From Aphidius gifuensis (lineage: Eukaryota > Arthropoda > Insecta > Hymenoptera > Braconidae): a stretch of 64,000 nucleotides of DNA. The stretch is taken from contig NC_057793.1 of NCBI RefSeq assembly GCF_014905175.1, positions 744,001 to 808,000 on the forward strand. Reading direction: 5' to 3'. A program made the position numbers and the translations under genes. The notes below the pieces were generated by a model, which saw nothing but the letters and a program-made list of their open reading frames with translations, had not been told where the DNA came from and did not search any database. This document shows, piece by piece, positions 1-13,200 of this stretch; the stretch's first letter is position 1, and each line of letters starts with the position of its first letter.

Positions 1-1143
1 TTACTCAGTTGATAATAATCAGTGAATATAAAAATAAAAATATATAATAATTGTCAGCATGATTTGACGATTAGGTATATTTTTAAAAGGGGCCATAGTG
101 TGTGCGCATTTGAAACAGTAGATATGATTTTTAAGCTAGACTTGACAAATGTATGTCTGGCTTCTTGAGGCGAATCGACCGAGCCAATTAGCTATTGCTG
201 ATAATGAATCAGTTACTCGGTAATGTGCACGCGTGCTACTCCTCAATCCTCATCATAACAAAAAAAATAAAAAATAAATAAAAAAAAAAAAAACAGTCTT
301 TTATATATTCTTTAAAATGAAAAATAGAATTTTATTTTTTTTCAAATTATTTACAGAAGCGTAATAGATACAGGGTATTTTTCCGGATGCAAAAAATTGA
401 AACGATCATTTCTTTTTATTTTTTTTTTGTGACAAAAAGACCGGTCATTACGACAAACGATGAAAAAGAATTTTAGTGAAGTGTATAGTTTGTACACAGA
501 AAAGAGAGGTTAAAAGGTCGTAATATATCGGGTTCGCTATTGTATCTTTCAAGTATTTTATTGTATGGAGTTTGTGCTGATGGGAACCTAATTCTTCTCT
601 CAATTGATCGAGTATCAATGTCCCTATCGTGCATTAAAAGTATAGCAATGGTGACATCAAGGATACGAGAATTTCCTTTTGACGGAAATCGGTATAAAGA
701 ATGTAACAGTCTCTAGAAAATAATTCTACTAGATATTTATATTGTTATACAATGGAGATTCAAGTAATAAAAAAATAAAATAAATAAAAAAAAAAAATCA
801 CTGTCTTATTTTGGATACTCGATGAGTTTATTGAGGCAACTTCCGGTGTTTCCTGTGTCACACGCAGTTGATCACGCTCCACCCTTACTTGCCCATCGTC
901 AGCACATCCGGTTTACGACACCTTAATTATTGATGCAACAAGAAAAGTCCCCTTGATAAAATACTGAACAGCAATTTTGCCAAAACAACCCTCTTAAATA
1001 TTTTACCAACAAACTTGTTTTTCATTTTATATTGTCTTTGTTTTTATGACGCAAACAATGCGATTTTATCACGTCTCTTCAACTTTGTATATACGAGAGT
1101 TTTAAAATATTATTGTTGGGTCAATATGTGTATGTGTACTTAC
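1..1143 (-). other. grn intron 4, partial; no exon seen
   Basis: The stretch begins with the GTAAGT donor of exon 4 and runs off the window. I looked on the minus strand for the NRPLTMKKEG and TRNRK coding signature and did not find it. The 820-940 segment is less AT-rich than its surroundings (CCGG, CACGC and ACACGCAG words) and could be a regulatory element. No coding sense is seen. Confidence 0.6.
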
Positions 1144-1278
1144 GTTGTGAAGTTTGTAATAAAGGCCGCACGCGTTGCATACAGGCTCACCTGCCTGATT
1201 TCTTCGCCACAACGTCGTCGTTGCAGTTTTACAATTTGCGCAACTTGTGCCTGCTCTTCTTGCTGCACTTTGAAGTGA
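1144..1278 (-). CDS. grn: grn coding exon 4 (C-terminal GATA zinc finger, residues 480-524)
   Basis: The exon is 135 bases (45 codons), phase 0 on both sides. The acceptor is TTATTACAG and the donor GTAAGTAC. It encodes SLQSAARRAGTSCANCKTAT, then TTLWRRNQAGEPVCNACGLY, then YKLHN. The zinc ligands are Cys492, 495, 513 and 516, with the usual LWRRN and CNACGLYYKLHN. This is the main DNA-recognition finger of GATA proteins. Position 498 is Ala where most GATA1/2/3 proteins have Thr (KTA instead of KTT); the position is variable in the wider family and should be tolerated. The VNRPLTMKKEG continuation expected after LHN is not found between 1 and 1143, so at least one more exon lies beyond the left edge. 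Confidence 0.95.
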
Positions 1279-4200
1279 CTGTAATAATACAAAAAAAATA
1301 AATATTATTATTGAATAGTTGAATACATGGAGTTAAATTAATCATAATAAAAAGACAAATTTTTAATATAGAAATAAATGATTGATGGAAAATTTAAAAA
1401 GACCAAAAATCGATCGGTCAAAATTAGACAACAAAGTCAATGGACGCCTTGCAGTCTCTTCCTAATCCTTTTTATAATTTTTTTTATAATTTTTTTTTTA
1501 TTTGACAATAAAGATCGAAGAGAAAAACGAGGACAAAAACTCGTGACTCCGATATATGCTCGTATTTCAGTGTCCCGTTAAAAAGAGATATCCAAAAAAA
1601 AAAAAAAATGAACAAAATCTTGACACCTGTGCCCCCGAGTGGCAAACACTTAACTAAAAAGGTCTATTATCCTTTAAAATCCAATAGCTTATTTACCTTT
1701 TCCCACACACTCATGCTTAATTTTTTTTTTTTTTTTTTATTATATATTTTCAGTACAACCGAAAATGGTGCAAGAGGTAGAGAGATGATTTTAGACTTGG
1801 ATCAGGTATAAAGCCAGCCACTTTTCATCAAAATAAAAGAATCAAAAAAAAAAAAAAAAGAGAGAGAGAGAGGAGGAGAAGGATTGCCCGATTTAAAATC
1901 CTCATTCCGCTCGACCCAGCCCAGTGACTGGACCACTTAACCCCCAAGATGACATGGTACATTTGACGTCGACCCAAGATGCATTCCAATCATATAGGTA
2001 TATACACATACATTGCGTGGAATCACATATTCACATGTGTACGTACATGGATAAATAATAATATAATAAAAAGAGAGAAAGGTATGGATGAGGTCGCTGA
2101 TGCCAAGTATTTATTATGTGTCACTGCTATATACATGTATATGATATTAAATTCATTGGCATATATATTCACTGTGTATCTATCAAGCCATTGTAAATGT
2201 CCTTCAATGCAACCAGTGTATATGTTTTTTTTTTTAATATTTTTTTTTTTCGATCACGCGGGAGTTATTGGTATTTTATTGAGCGCCTCTTTGATGACTC
2301 GTATAAATATATACATACACGAGGTGTATATCAAAATATCATCAATTTCCAAGAAAATTTTAACAAAAAAAAATGTAAATTTTAAATTATTTATTATTTA
2401 TTTAAATATATATTTTTAAAAATATCAAAATTGATTGGCCATTTTTTTTCTTTGCTCCAGTTGTTAATTTTATTTCAAATGAAAATTTATTTGATTTCAA
2501 AAATTCTATGCAAATCAATAAGCAAATTGATGTTTATAAAAAAAATAACAACAATAAATTGAAAAGTATAAAAACATGTAAAAATAAAAAAAGATTTTCA
2601 TTTGAAAAATGCATATTTAGTTGGTCTTGCAATTCTTTGAATTGATGGTGACGGTATGATTACAGCTAAGGGTTGAAAACGTCTGTGTGTAATCATGCTC
2701 TATCACCAGGATCTTATCAGTGTGATAAACCCAACCAGTGGCAAAAAAAGCAAAAAGGGTCGACGAATATAGAATTTTCCATTGTAAGTTTCTATGTGTA
2801 CACTCAATATAAAGAAGCCTCTGCGCTCTGATTGGTTCGAATAAAAACCAAATCAATACCAAGTCCACCTCATCAATACATTTACACACACAATTTATCA
2901 TGTTCTAGATCTTTGACACCCTGATAATTCATCGATACAGTTTTGTGTGTGTTGGCTGGTTTTGTTATTCACATTTGAAAAACTTTTTCTTTTTTTTTTC
3001 AAATCTTTGTAGTGAAACAACTAATGGTTATTAAAACTGACATCTGATGTATTTTTTTCTATCTTTTTTAAATTCAATGAGAATTGATGTTTTTAAAAAA
3101 TTTTTAAAATTGCAAATAATTAATTTAAAAATAAACAAAATGTAAAACGATTTAATTAATTAATTTTATTTAGTTGAATAAAGTCTATTAAAAAAGTTAA
3201 TCGATAATGAAAATAAATATAATTTAATAAATAATGCAAAATAATAAGTAAAAGTCAGAGGATTTATTATGCAAATTATTGGTTATTTACCATCGAGGAA
3301 CGATTGAGTGCTGGATAATTGCCACTGGTGTGTATATATACATTCAAAGTTGTAATTTTTTTTTTTTTAAATTTATTTTCATATTCATAATATTGTGTGG
3401 ATGAAAATAAATAAATAAAAAAATTAATGTAAACCGGTTGCAGTGTGTCTTCCCAGACATACCGAATATGACATTTGTAAATTTATATTTTATAATTTTA
3501 AATATTATTTACAGTGAGAATAACGAATCCACGTGTCACTTTCACAACTCTCAAACTGGATTGAAAAACAAAAATTCAATACTATATTTAATAATTAAAA
3601 AATAAAAATATAAAAAATTAATTTTTAAAAAACATTAGAACACCAGCGTTGAATATGAAATTTATAAATTTAAAAAACAACAATTCATCTGTATATTATA
3701 AATTCTTGTTATGAAGAGATGAATCGATTAATTGATTGGCATAGTAAGCATAAAAGTGAGGCCAATGAACGTGGATATATATTAATTGCCGCATCAATAT
3801 GATCATTTAAATTAAACCAATCAAAATGCAAGATTATTAATTACGCGCAATGACTTGTTATTAAGAGCATAACAGGGGGCGTATTTAAAAATATATTTGA
3901 TTCGTCACAATATCTAATAACTTTTTTTATTTTTTCATCTTGATGTATTTATTAATTTTCAATTGAGAAAAAAAAAAAAATATTAAATTTTAAAACAAAA
4001 AAATAGCTGTATAAATTTTTATTAAAATTATTTCTACTTGTTATTTTTTAAAAAAATATAAAATTTAAGCTTTAAAAAAAATATTATTTTATGCTTTAAT
4101 ATTGTAATTTATTTATAATAATAAAAATAAAATGATTAATTGAAAGGTAAATGAAAGTTGTGTGGGAGATTCTTAATAAATCCAGTAATTAAAAACAGTA

Positions 4201-7200
4201 TCCAGCAATAATTAGTGAGCATCATTGGATTCTTGGATGAATATATACAGTGCAAAGGGGATGAATCGATTATCGAGTATATAAATAAAATCAAAAAGAA
4301 AAAAAGATGAGAGTAAATTATCTCAAATATATACATGTATAGCAAGTTCGTAATGCGCCAAGTTAAACGAGCGCTTACGAGCGAGGCCGCGCAGAGAGTG
4401 CAAGATAAGTATCTCTATCCTTGACTAAATCGTGACTAGAAGCCCTCTTGGTTGGGGCAACGCGTGTCCTCTCTCAACTGTACATATATATTTCTGAGGA
4501 CTCTGTGCATTATCACGGATATATGTATACAGTGGGCAACATTGTTTTAATCTTGATACAAATTGCTTAAGCATATCCATGATTTCACTGTCCAGAAATA
4601 TTTTTTACTATTTTATTCAATTGTCAATTTTATATGCAAACAATATACATTAAGCTATTTAAACTTTTAGAAAATATAAATTAAAATAAACTTGTGTAAA
4701 TTACATGTAAAAATATAACAAAAAAAAATTTGTAAATAGCTTTTTTTTTTATTGTAAAATTTATGTTGAATTAAATAAAATTATTATGTTAATAAATAGT
4801 TGAATAATATTGCAAAAAAGTTGAAAAACGTCATTTTAAATTTTTCAATAATAAAAGAAATTATAAATTGTGAATCATACTGTTACTTTAGTAGACAGAG
4901 TGAGCGATCAAGTAAATTTTATATTGATTATCTTGGACATTTTTATTGTTGTACATAAAATTATTATTCTGGCACCAATGACAAATAGTGTATGGATATT
5001 TTTTTTATTTTAAAAAATATATATCAAAGTGTATGATGCTGTAAAATTAACATTGAATATCGTCAATGAAACTTGGTATATATATGTGAGTGTGAAGAAA
5101 CTTACTTTGATAATATGTACGGTATAAAGTTGTGTGTATATGATATTTTTTGTATGTATTTAAAACATGTGCACTGGAGTCTGTGCAACTTGTGACAAGT
5201 AGTGATACCACATTCCTAACACTAGGCTATTTGCTTGGCTGTATTGGTAAACAGCAGTCTTACAATCACTCGTTTATAAATTGAAAATTTTATATTTATC
5301 TTGTTTGTTTTAAATAAATTATTGAATTTATTTATTTTTATATTACAAGTCAATGAGTTTTATTTCTAAATGAAATTTAATTTAATAAAATTTGTTTATT
5401 GAATTTTTTTAGTTGAAAATATCTGTAATTTATTTAATGTAATTTCAAATAATATAAAAAATTAATTTTATTATAAATTATATTTTTTTCAAATATTAAT
5501 TTGTCTGACAAAAATAATTTATACTACTTAAAAAAAAAAAAAAAAATACACGATTAATCCACAACAATGAAGTTGCATCTTGACCAAAGTTATTACCAAA
5601 TAAAATGAAAAAAAATAAATTTTTATGTGTATCTTGTTGGTATAAAAATTCCATACTGTTTTATACTTGAATTTATTTAAATCGCCAGCAATGTTCGACT
5701 CATGTTTGACTTTTTTTTTCACCCTTTATAGAATACCCAAAAAAAAAATTTAAAAAGTATAATAAAAAACACTGTAATAATATCAAATTTTGTCAAAATT
5801 ATTTCTCTAAAACTTCCATTAAATTTAACAATTAAAATCAGATAATAAATCAACTCAAATTAAATTTAAATTATCATTTTAAATATATAAAAAAAAAAGA
5901 GATATAATAGTGGAGAAAAAAATTAAAAATGATAGTATTAAATGTGTCAAATGTTCGGCTGGCTGGGCAAAAACAAAGGTGTTGTTGTCTCGAATAAGAC
6001 AATTATTATTCGCACACTGACGAGGACAAAAATTTAATGCATCCAGGAAGTTGTGCCTGGATGAAGACGTGTGTATATAAATCCCCAACACTCTCCGTTA
6101 CAATGGACGTTGCATGCACTATTCTCACACACACACAAAAAAAAATTCTCTTGTCTATAATAAATTACATCATTTTAATTTCCATTAAATAAGTGAATCA
6201 ATTTTATTCACCTTTTTTTTACTCATTTCAAAATCCATTAATCATTTAATGCTTTTTTTTTAAATTTTTTTATTTAATCTCACCTGTTTTATATTATCAA
6301 ATAAATTGTACAAAAATATTCACTGTTGAATTTTGCTTCTTAAATTTTTTTCAAACTAAATAAAAAACATTTTTAAAAAAAAATATTACGTGGGCAGTGA
6401 GTTACGAGGTTTTACCCCCCTGAGTGTTTTTGGCACATTCGAAATGAAAAAAATAAAAAAAAAAAATGAGTAAAAGTTTAAGGTGAATCGCTTTCGCTCC
6501 TCATTTCAATGGATTATAAATAAAATATATATTCAGGCTACTGAAACCTTACTCCTTAGTCAGCTTTTGCCCTCTTTTTTTTTTTACTTTTTTTTTATGC
6601 CAACCCTCTTTATCGTGAATACAGTCAAACGAGATATTCCAACACTCATTCGCGTTGTTCTTCGCCGCAGGACGAATTGACTAGTGTTATTTTTTTTTTT
6701 TCTAAATTTTTTTTCTCCAAATCTACTACTTGCAAATGTTGAATTTTTTTTTCACAATTTTTATGATAATAACATCGTTGACATAAAACGATTAATAATT
6801 TATAAAATATATTTTTCTTGGAGTTTAAAAAAATGTATATTCAGCAAGTTTATAAACGATTGTGACAACAAGTAGAATAAATGGACATTGGTGACACTCT
6901 CTGGGCTGTGTTATTTCATGTATCACCTTACTATTTCTACAATTTATATATTCGGTATATAATATCCTTTATTTAAAAAAAAATAATAATAATATGTGAA
7001 TATAAGTATGGCATACACACGATGTAGAGTTACTAAACTATGACGCACCTATTTTACCTGACACACGTTCAACTTGGTAACTTTATTTTCTCGTGGCATA
7101 TTGTTTATCATGTTAATACTCGTTCCGTTTCGTTCAACATTCACCTACTTCTGTGTATAACCAGGAAAATGAGTTTAATATATTTTTTTTATATCATTTC

Positions 7201-10200
7201 AGCATTGAAATAAGAAAAAAAAACAAATATTTTATTCAATTGAATATAAGTGAAAAAAATAAATATTTTATATATTAAATTTGAATAGAAACAGATTTGT
7301 TTTTGAGTGGGATTACAATATTTAAATTTTTTCATGCTTGACTTGATTTGTAGATATAAAATGATTATAAATTAAAATAACTAGAGATCACTGTCCTCAC
7401 TTTGACTGATTTTACAACTCGCACATCATACAATCATCAAAATAAATAAATAAATAATTTTTATATTTCTAAAATTACGTCATTCTTCAAAACATGTCTC
7501 ATCAAAATTCAAAAATTATAATTAACTTTTTAATTACAATTTATTATTGACAATTAAAATACTAGATAATGTATTGAAAAAAAAAAAACAACTTGCGATA
7601 ATTTAAAATAGAATAAATAAAAAATGTTGAGTTGTATTTTAATTTATAATTGGTACACCAGGATCCTGAGAAATATTCAACTATTCAAACGCGTTATAAA
7701 GAATTGCAACTTGAAAATGAATATTATTATTGTTTGTGGTTTTTTTTTTCGAATGTAAAGGTGTGTGTGGAGATATTTTTTAGAATCTTCAAGGCATATC
7801 CAGCAAGTTGCATGTACAAATGTATTTGTGTTGATAAATCTTGTTGCAAAATTAAAACACACTTACACAAAAATTAGCGATAAGAAAATAGTGTCTAATT
7901 ATTGGAAAATCATGAAACTTGTTGAATTATTTTGTCGAGCCAAATGATGCGTTCAAGAGGATAATAATTTTGACTTCATTAGACAAATACACATATGTGT
8001 TTTTAATTTTCTTCTCTAAGTAAAATTCTACTAATTATTTTTCGAATGAATAATTTTTAAAATTTATTTTTAATAGTTGAAATAATAGTTGAAATTATAA
8101 TTTATTTAACAATAAATATATTATTCATTTAGTTTATTTTTTTGTGCAAATTTTATTGTATGCATTCACGTGTTCTAGTGAACTTTTAGTTGTGCCACAC
8201 CCAAGAGCCTCGATCTACTACGCGCAAGGCTGGACACCCGCATCTTTTAAATATAAAATTATTATCTTTTTCATTTTAATTTACAGGAACTATATATTAT
8301 TTAAATTTATATATTTTGTGATTTTTAAACAGAAAAATTAGCCTGTTAATAATGCAATTTATTAAAAAATAATAAACAATTAAATACGCGCTTGATAAAT
8401 TGATAATAAAATAATTTATTTTCAAATGATAAACACCATTATCATCATGAGTAATTAAATTTGATTTATATCTGTTTATTTTTCCAATTTTCATGATTTT
8501 CATATGTGATTAACTGATTGGATGATAAAATAGAAAATATTTGTTTTAAAAATCCATTCAATTGTAAATCAACATTCAACTAGCAAATAGAACAATTTAA
8601 AATGCAAAATAATAATCAACTTTTTTTGTATTTTAATTAATTAATAAATACTGTCATCAAGTTATGAGTTTGACAAAAGATTAAAAGGTTAACGATGAAT
8701 AAATAAAATAATGTTTATTTAAATTTTAAGTGGCACTTTGGTACAGTTATATTTAAACATATATATTTATTTATTATAATGTTTCATGAAAAAAATAGTG
8801 ATGCAAAGATTTACTATGTATATAAGAGAAAAATAAAAATAATATCTAAAAACTAATGGCAATAGCTCAACACAACGATAGTGTAATTCATGTTAATGTC
8901 AGCTATAACTTGCGGCGTATAAATTATCGTTCGGCCGTGGAATATAAAGTTCCACGTATGAATTTAAAAAAAAAAAAAAATACACATTTATTTGATACCT
9001 GAATTTAAATCTCAAAAACTCTATCATCATCATCATCGTCGTCATATAAATATATTTAAATAAAACAAAAATATATTGTTCAAAAATATATCAAAAAAAA
9101 GAAAAAGTAAATTATAATTATTTACACTTATAAGTGGCATAAATTTATTTATTTATAGCATCATTATGTTGTCTGTATTGTTGCAAAGTATTTTAATTCC
9201 TCCAGGCAAATCAACTTTCATCAATGCTCGATTCAATTTTATTTTTAATTTTATTTTCACTACAAGTATAATGCTAATGTATATACAAATAAATTGCGAT
9301 AAATTTTGATTATAAATTGTTGATTTATATAGAAATAAATTAGCAAATATCATCGTAGTGTGATATAATTTTCATTAATAAAAAACCCATGAACAAGCTA
9401 GTTGTTGTTTTTAATTTTTAATATAAAAAAACATGGCAAAAAACAAAAAAAAAATAGTTGATAATAAGAAAACATTTGCAGGATCACCAACAGCGACCCA
9501 AACAAATTATTGTTTCGATGCAAAGACCACCCCGCCTTCTAATATTCACGCTCAGAAGTTTTGAGATTTATGCCGTTCCAGTGAGGCGCCTCGTTTGAAT
9601 CTTAATCGAGCCGCATGCTTTAAAATTTTGTCTCTGTTTTTTTTTTATTTCTCAGTGGCACTCTTCATATATACAATTTTTTTTTAGCTTCTTTATGTTC
9701 ACATCCAGTGACTCGTCACACACACATTTATTCATACAACCAGCTGGAGGGTAACAAGTACCAGCCAACATAATTTTGTTGTTGTGGAATGTCATCCTGG
9801 CAATGTACGTGAATCAATGTCGAATATATAAACTGACATTTATCCGCTTCACTAAAGTACTTATATATACATACACTATATTCTTCTAATTTTATATATG
9901 TACTTTGAATATATATAAACTTCCCAAGACTCCTCGTTAAAGACTCGTGACTAATTACACCTTAATTAATTGGCTTCATTCTCAAGATATATAATAAGTT
10001 TATTTTTTATTTTTATTTTTTTTCTTGTTATTTTTATTTGTGTGGATATATTTTTATACAATTTTTTTTTAGTACAGTTTATACATTGAACATATCATGC
10101 TCTCACCAAACTACTGTGCTTTCTTTTTGTATTTATACATATTTATTATACTCAATTAAGAATTAAATGATAATTAAAAAGAATTTTTTAATTTATTAAA

Positions 10201-13200
10201 TCAAAATTCGTTACAGTATTTTAACGCCTGATTTAAAAAAATTATTTCAATACTATCTTGTCAATCTTTAGATTGTTTTCTTTGTTTTTTTTTTTTAACC
10301 CTCTGGTGAATGCACGACACAGTTGACATGCGCGAAATTTTCAAATTCTCATTGGTCAACCTTGGCGACTGCGCGAGCGTATTGACTTTACTCTTTGTGT
10401 AATTTTTTTTCCTTTTTTTTACTCATTTTTTCTACCCCTCTTTTCAACTGTGTCAATTCTTTGTTTTTTTTTTTTTTTACTGATATTATTTTTGTATGAA
10501 CTGTGTGGAAAAAAAAGTTGACTGGACTCTGAAATTATCTGCGCAAGTCTTGTTTTATTATAAAAATAAAATCCAAGTTATTTATGTGAAAAAAATTGAA
10601 ACAAATATGAAAAATTCACTGGAATTTTATGTGTTAAGATAAAAAAAAAATACTAGCAAGTGTCTTGGAATTGATTTTTCGCGCGACTTTGATTTATTTA
10701 CAGCGTTGAATTTATGAACCCTGCGAAGCAATTCATTTTATTTTCCCCACGCCAGTTTTAATATACAATTTTTTTTACAAAATTCTCGTTGAAATGTTAT
10801 TTCATTTACTTAATTTTTTTTTTCATTAAATAACATAAAATAAAAATGTCAAAAAAAAAAAAGAGTATTTATAAGTAAAAATGTCGTTGTTGGATTTTAG
10901 ACATTGCTGGATTGGTCCTTGATTGCTCAGAAGGGTGTGTTATTTCCCGTAGTTGGTATGGGATGTCGAGAGATCGTAGCCAATGATAGTGAAGCACAGC
11001 TGCCCTCGGGGCGAGTACAGCACACATATATAGACATACAATATTTTTTTTTATAAATAAAAATAAATACACATACCAAGTTACCAACCACTGTGCCTTT
11101 TTTTTGCCCTTCTATACTTGAATATTCCAAAACCCATCATCAGCCGTTGTTTCCTAGTTTTTATATTATTTTTCTCGCAATGCACATTTCCCAGGGGACG
11201 ATATTGGAAGACCCCCCATCACAATAAACACCCAAGTGCGATTTTAGTGAACACAAAAAAAAAAAAAAAGGGTATTCGAATTTGATACACATTATGGTTA
11301 CATCATAATCCCAGTTGTTTGTGTCATTCGAATTTTAACCCCTACCCCCTCATAATGCACTCTTTTTTTTAATTCATATATTTGAAAAACTGCGCAGTGC
11401 ATTTGCGCAATTCATTGTTCATATTGTTGAAACGTTCGCTGAATTGTAACACAGTTGTCGTCGATTGGACGTATTACATAATGACAAAAAAATAAAATAA
11501 AATAAGGGTGGAGATTATTCAGTTATTCTTTTATATCCACATTGATAAATCCAAAAAAAAAATTAATATTCTACCTCTAAAATGATCTATCTGAATAATT
11601 TATTATCAAAAATTTTCAAAGATCAATTATATTTTAATTTTGATCAATACTTTTTGTGATCTAATTTTTTTTTGAATTGATTGATTATCGAACGGTAGTT
11701 AGATCCTATTTAATACATCATGAATTTCATAATTTTTATTTTTTTTGTTTCATTTTCGTTGGACTGACAGGCATGTCCGCCTTAAAATCGCCTCAAGAAG
11801 AATCCCTGCTGTCAGCTACCAAACTCACGTGTCCGTTATTTGATTAATATATTTTTTCGATTTATTTAAACACTTTTTAATATTGCTAATAAATACCAGA
11901 TAATTTTTTTTTTTGTTTATAATATTTAAAGACATTGAAAATTGTATTTAAAATATAAATTTTAGCAAGTGTTTTATTTTTAAAGAATTTATGTGTTTCT
12001 GTTCATTTGTATCGCCCACAGTCGGAAGCAATTTACAAGTTAATAGGTTACCATGATTCGTTTTGTTGCTTCTCACTCGTATTCACTTGTATAATATATC
12101 TCGAAGAAGTGAAGCCAAGATTTATATACACTTAACATATGTATAAATAAATATATACACCACGAGAGAGAGAAAGAGAGAGATAGCAAGTAAAAAGAGA
12201 AACACAATGTACATAATGTGAAACGCCCATCTAATTGGATACCACGTTACTTTTCGCCTCTGTTTTTTATTTTTTTTATTTAAATAATATTTGTGGATCA
12301 ACAAGAAAATATGTTGACCTAATACCTGAATTAACAATAAAATATTTATTTTTTTATCTTAGATGTATGCGTCCATTGTGTATATTTAGAAAACTTTACA
12401 GTTCAAAAGTTCATAATGCAAATCTCAGACATTTATTTATTTTATATTTTTTTTTTTTTATTTTCTGGATAAAAGACGAACGTTTTGCTTGCCCGAGGCG
12501 GACAATACTGCTGGGCTATTTGCATCTGGTACATAATTCAGTGTCCTGGCTATTTTTTTTATTTTTTTTTATATTCATTTATTTTTTCGTTCTTGATCTC
12601 ACTGTGGTGTGTATATATACGAATGAATATTGAGAAGAGTATAAAGTCAGAATACTAGTAGAACTTATATGTACAAAGATATTTTTATTTTTTATCTCCA
12701 GGCAAAATTCAAGGCTCCAGTGGGCGTTAACCACTCTGGCGCGTTTTGCTTCTCTGTTGAGAATCGATTATCAATTTTGCGTACGCAGAAATCATTATGC
12801 AAGAGATCCCAGTTAAAAATATATATAAACAATAATCGAATTTATTAAAAAAATTATTTATAAATGTTTATATATAAATAGAAAAATATCTTTATAATGT
12901 TAAAAGGTGAAAAGTATTTACTGTGTGAAAATTTTTTTATTGAAAAAAAAAAAAAAATGAAAGGTAAATAGAAGTGAAAAGTGCACGATATTTATATAAA
13001 TGCGTTGGCATGTTTGTATGAAGCCTTTAGCACCTTGGACAATGAAAAATATTTTTTTTTTTAAACTGGACAATGCATTGATACTATTTATTTTTGATAT
13101 CAATGATAAATTTTTTAAAAAAATTTTTATCATCTTTTAAATTCTATATAAAATTTTTTGTATGATTTTTTTTTTTAACATTATTTTTTGTTGGTGTAAA

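Noticed and set aside
7650..7877. Plus frame beginning with a coding-like DPEKYSTIQTRYKELQLENE segment
   Set aside because: Only about 25 residues look balanced; the rest is Cys/Phe/Lys-rich, and no family or splice structure supports it.
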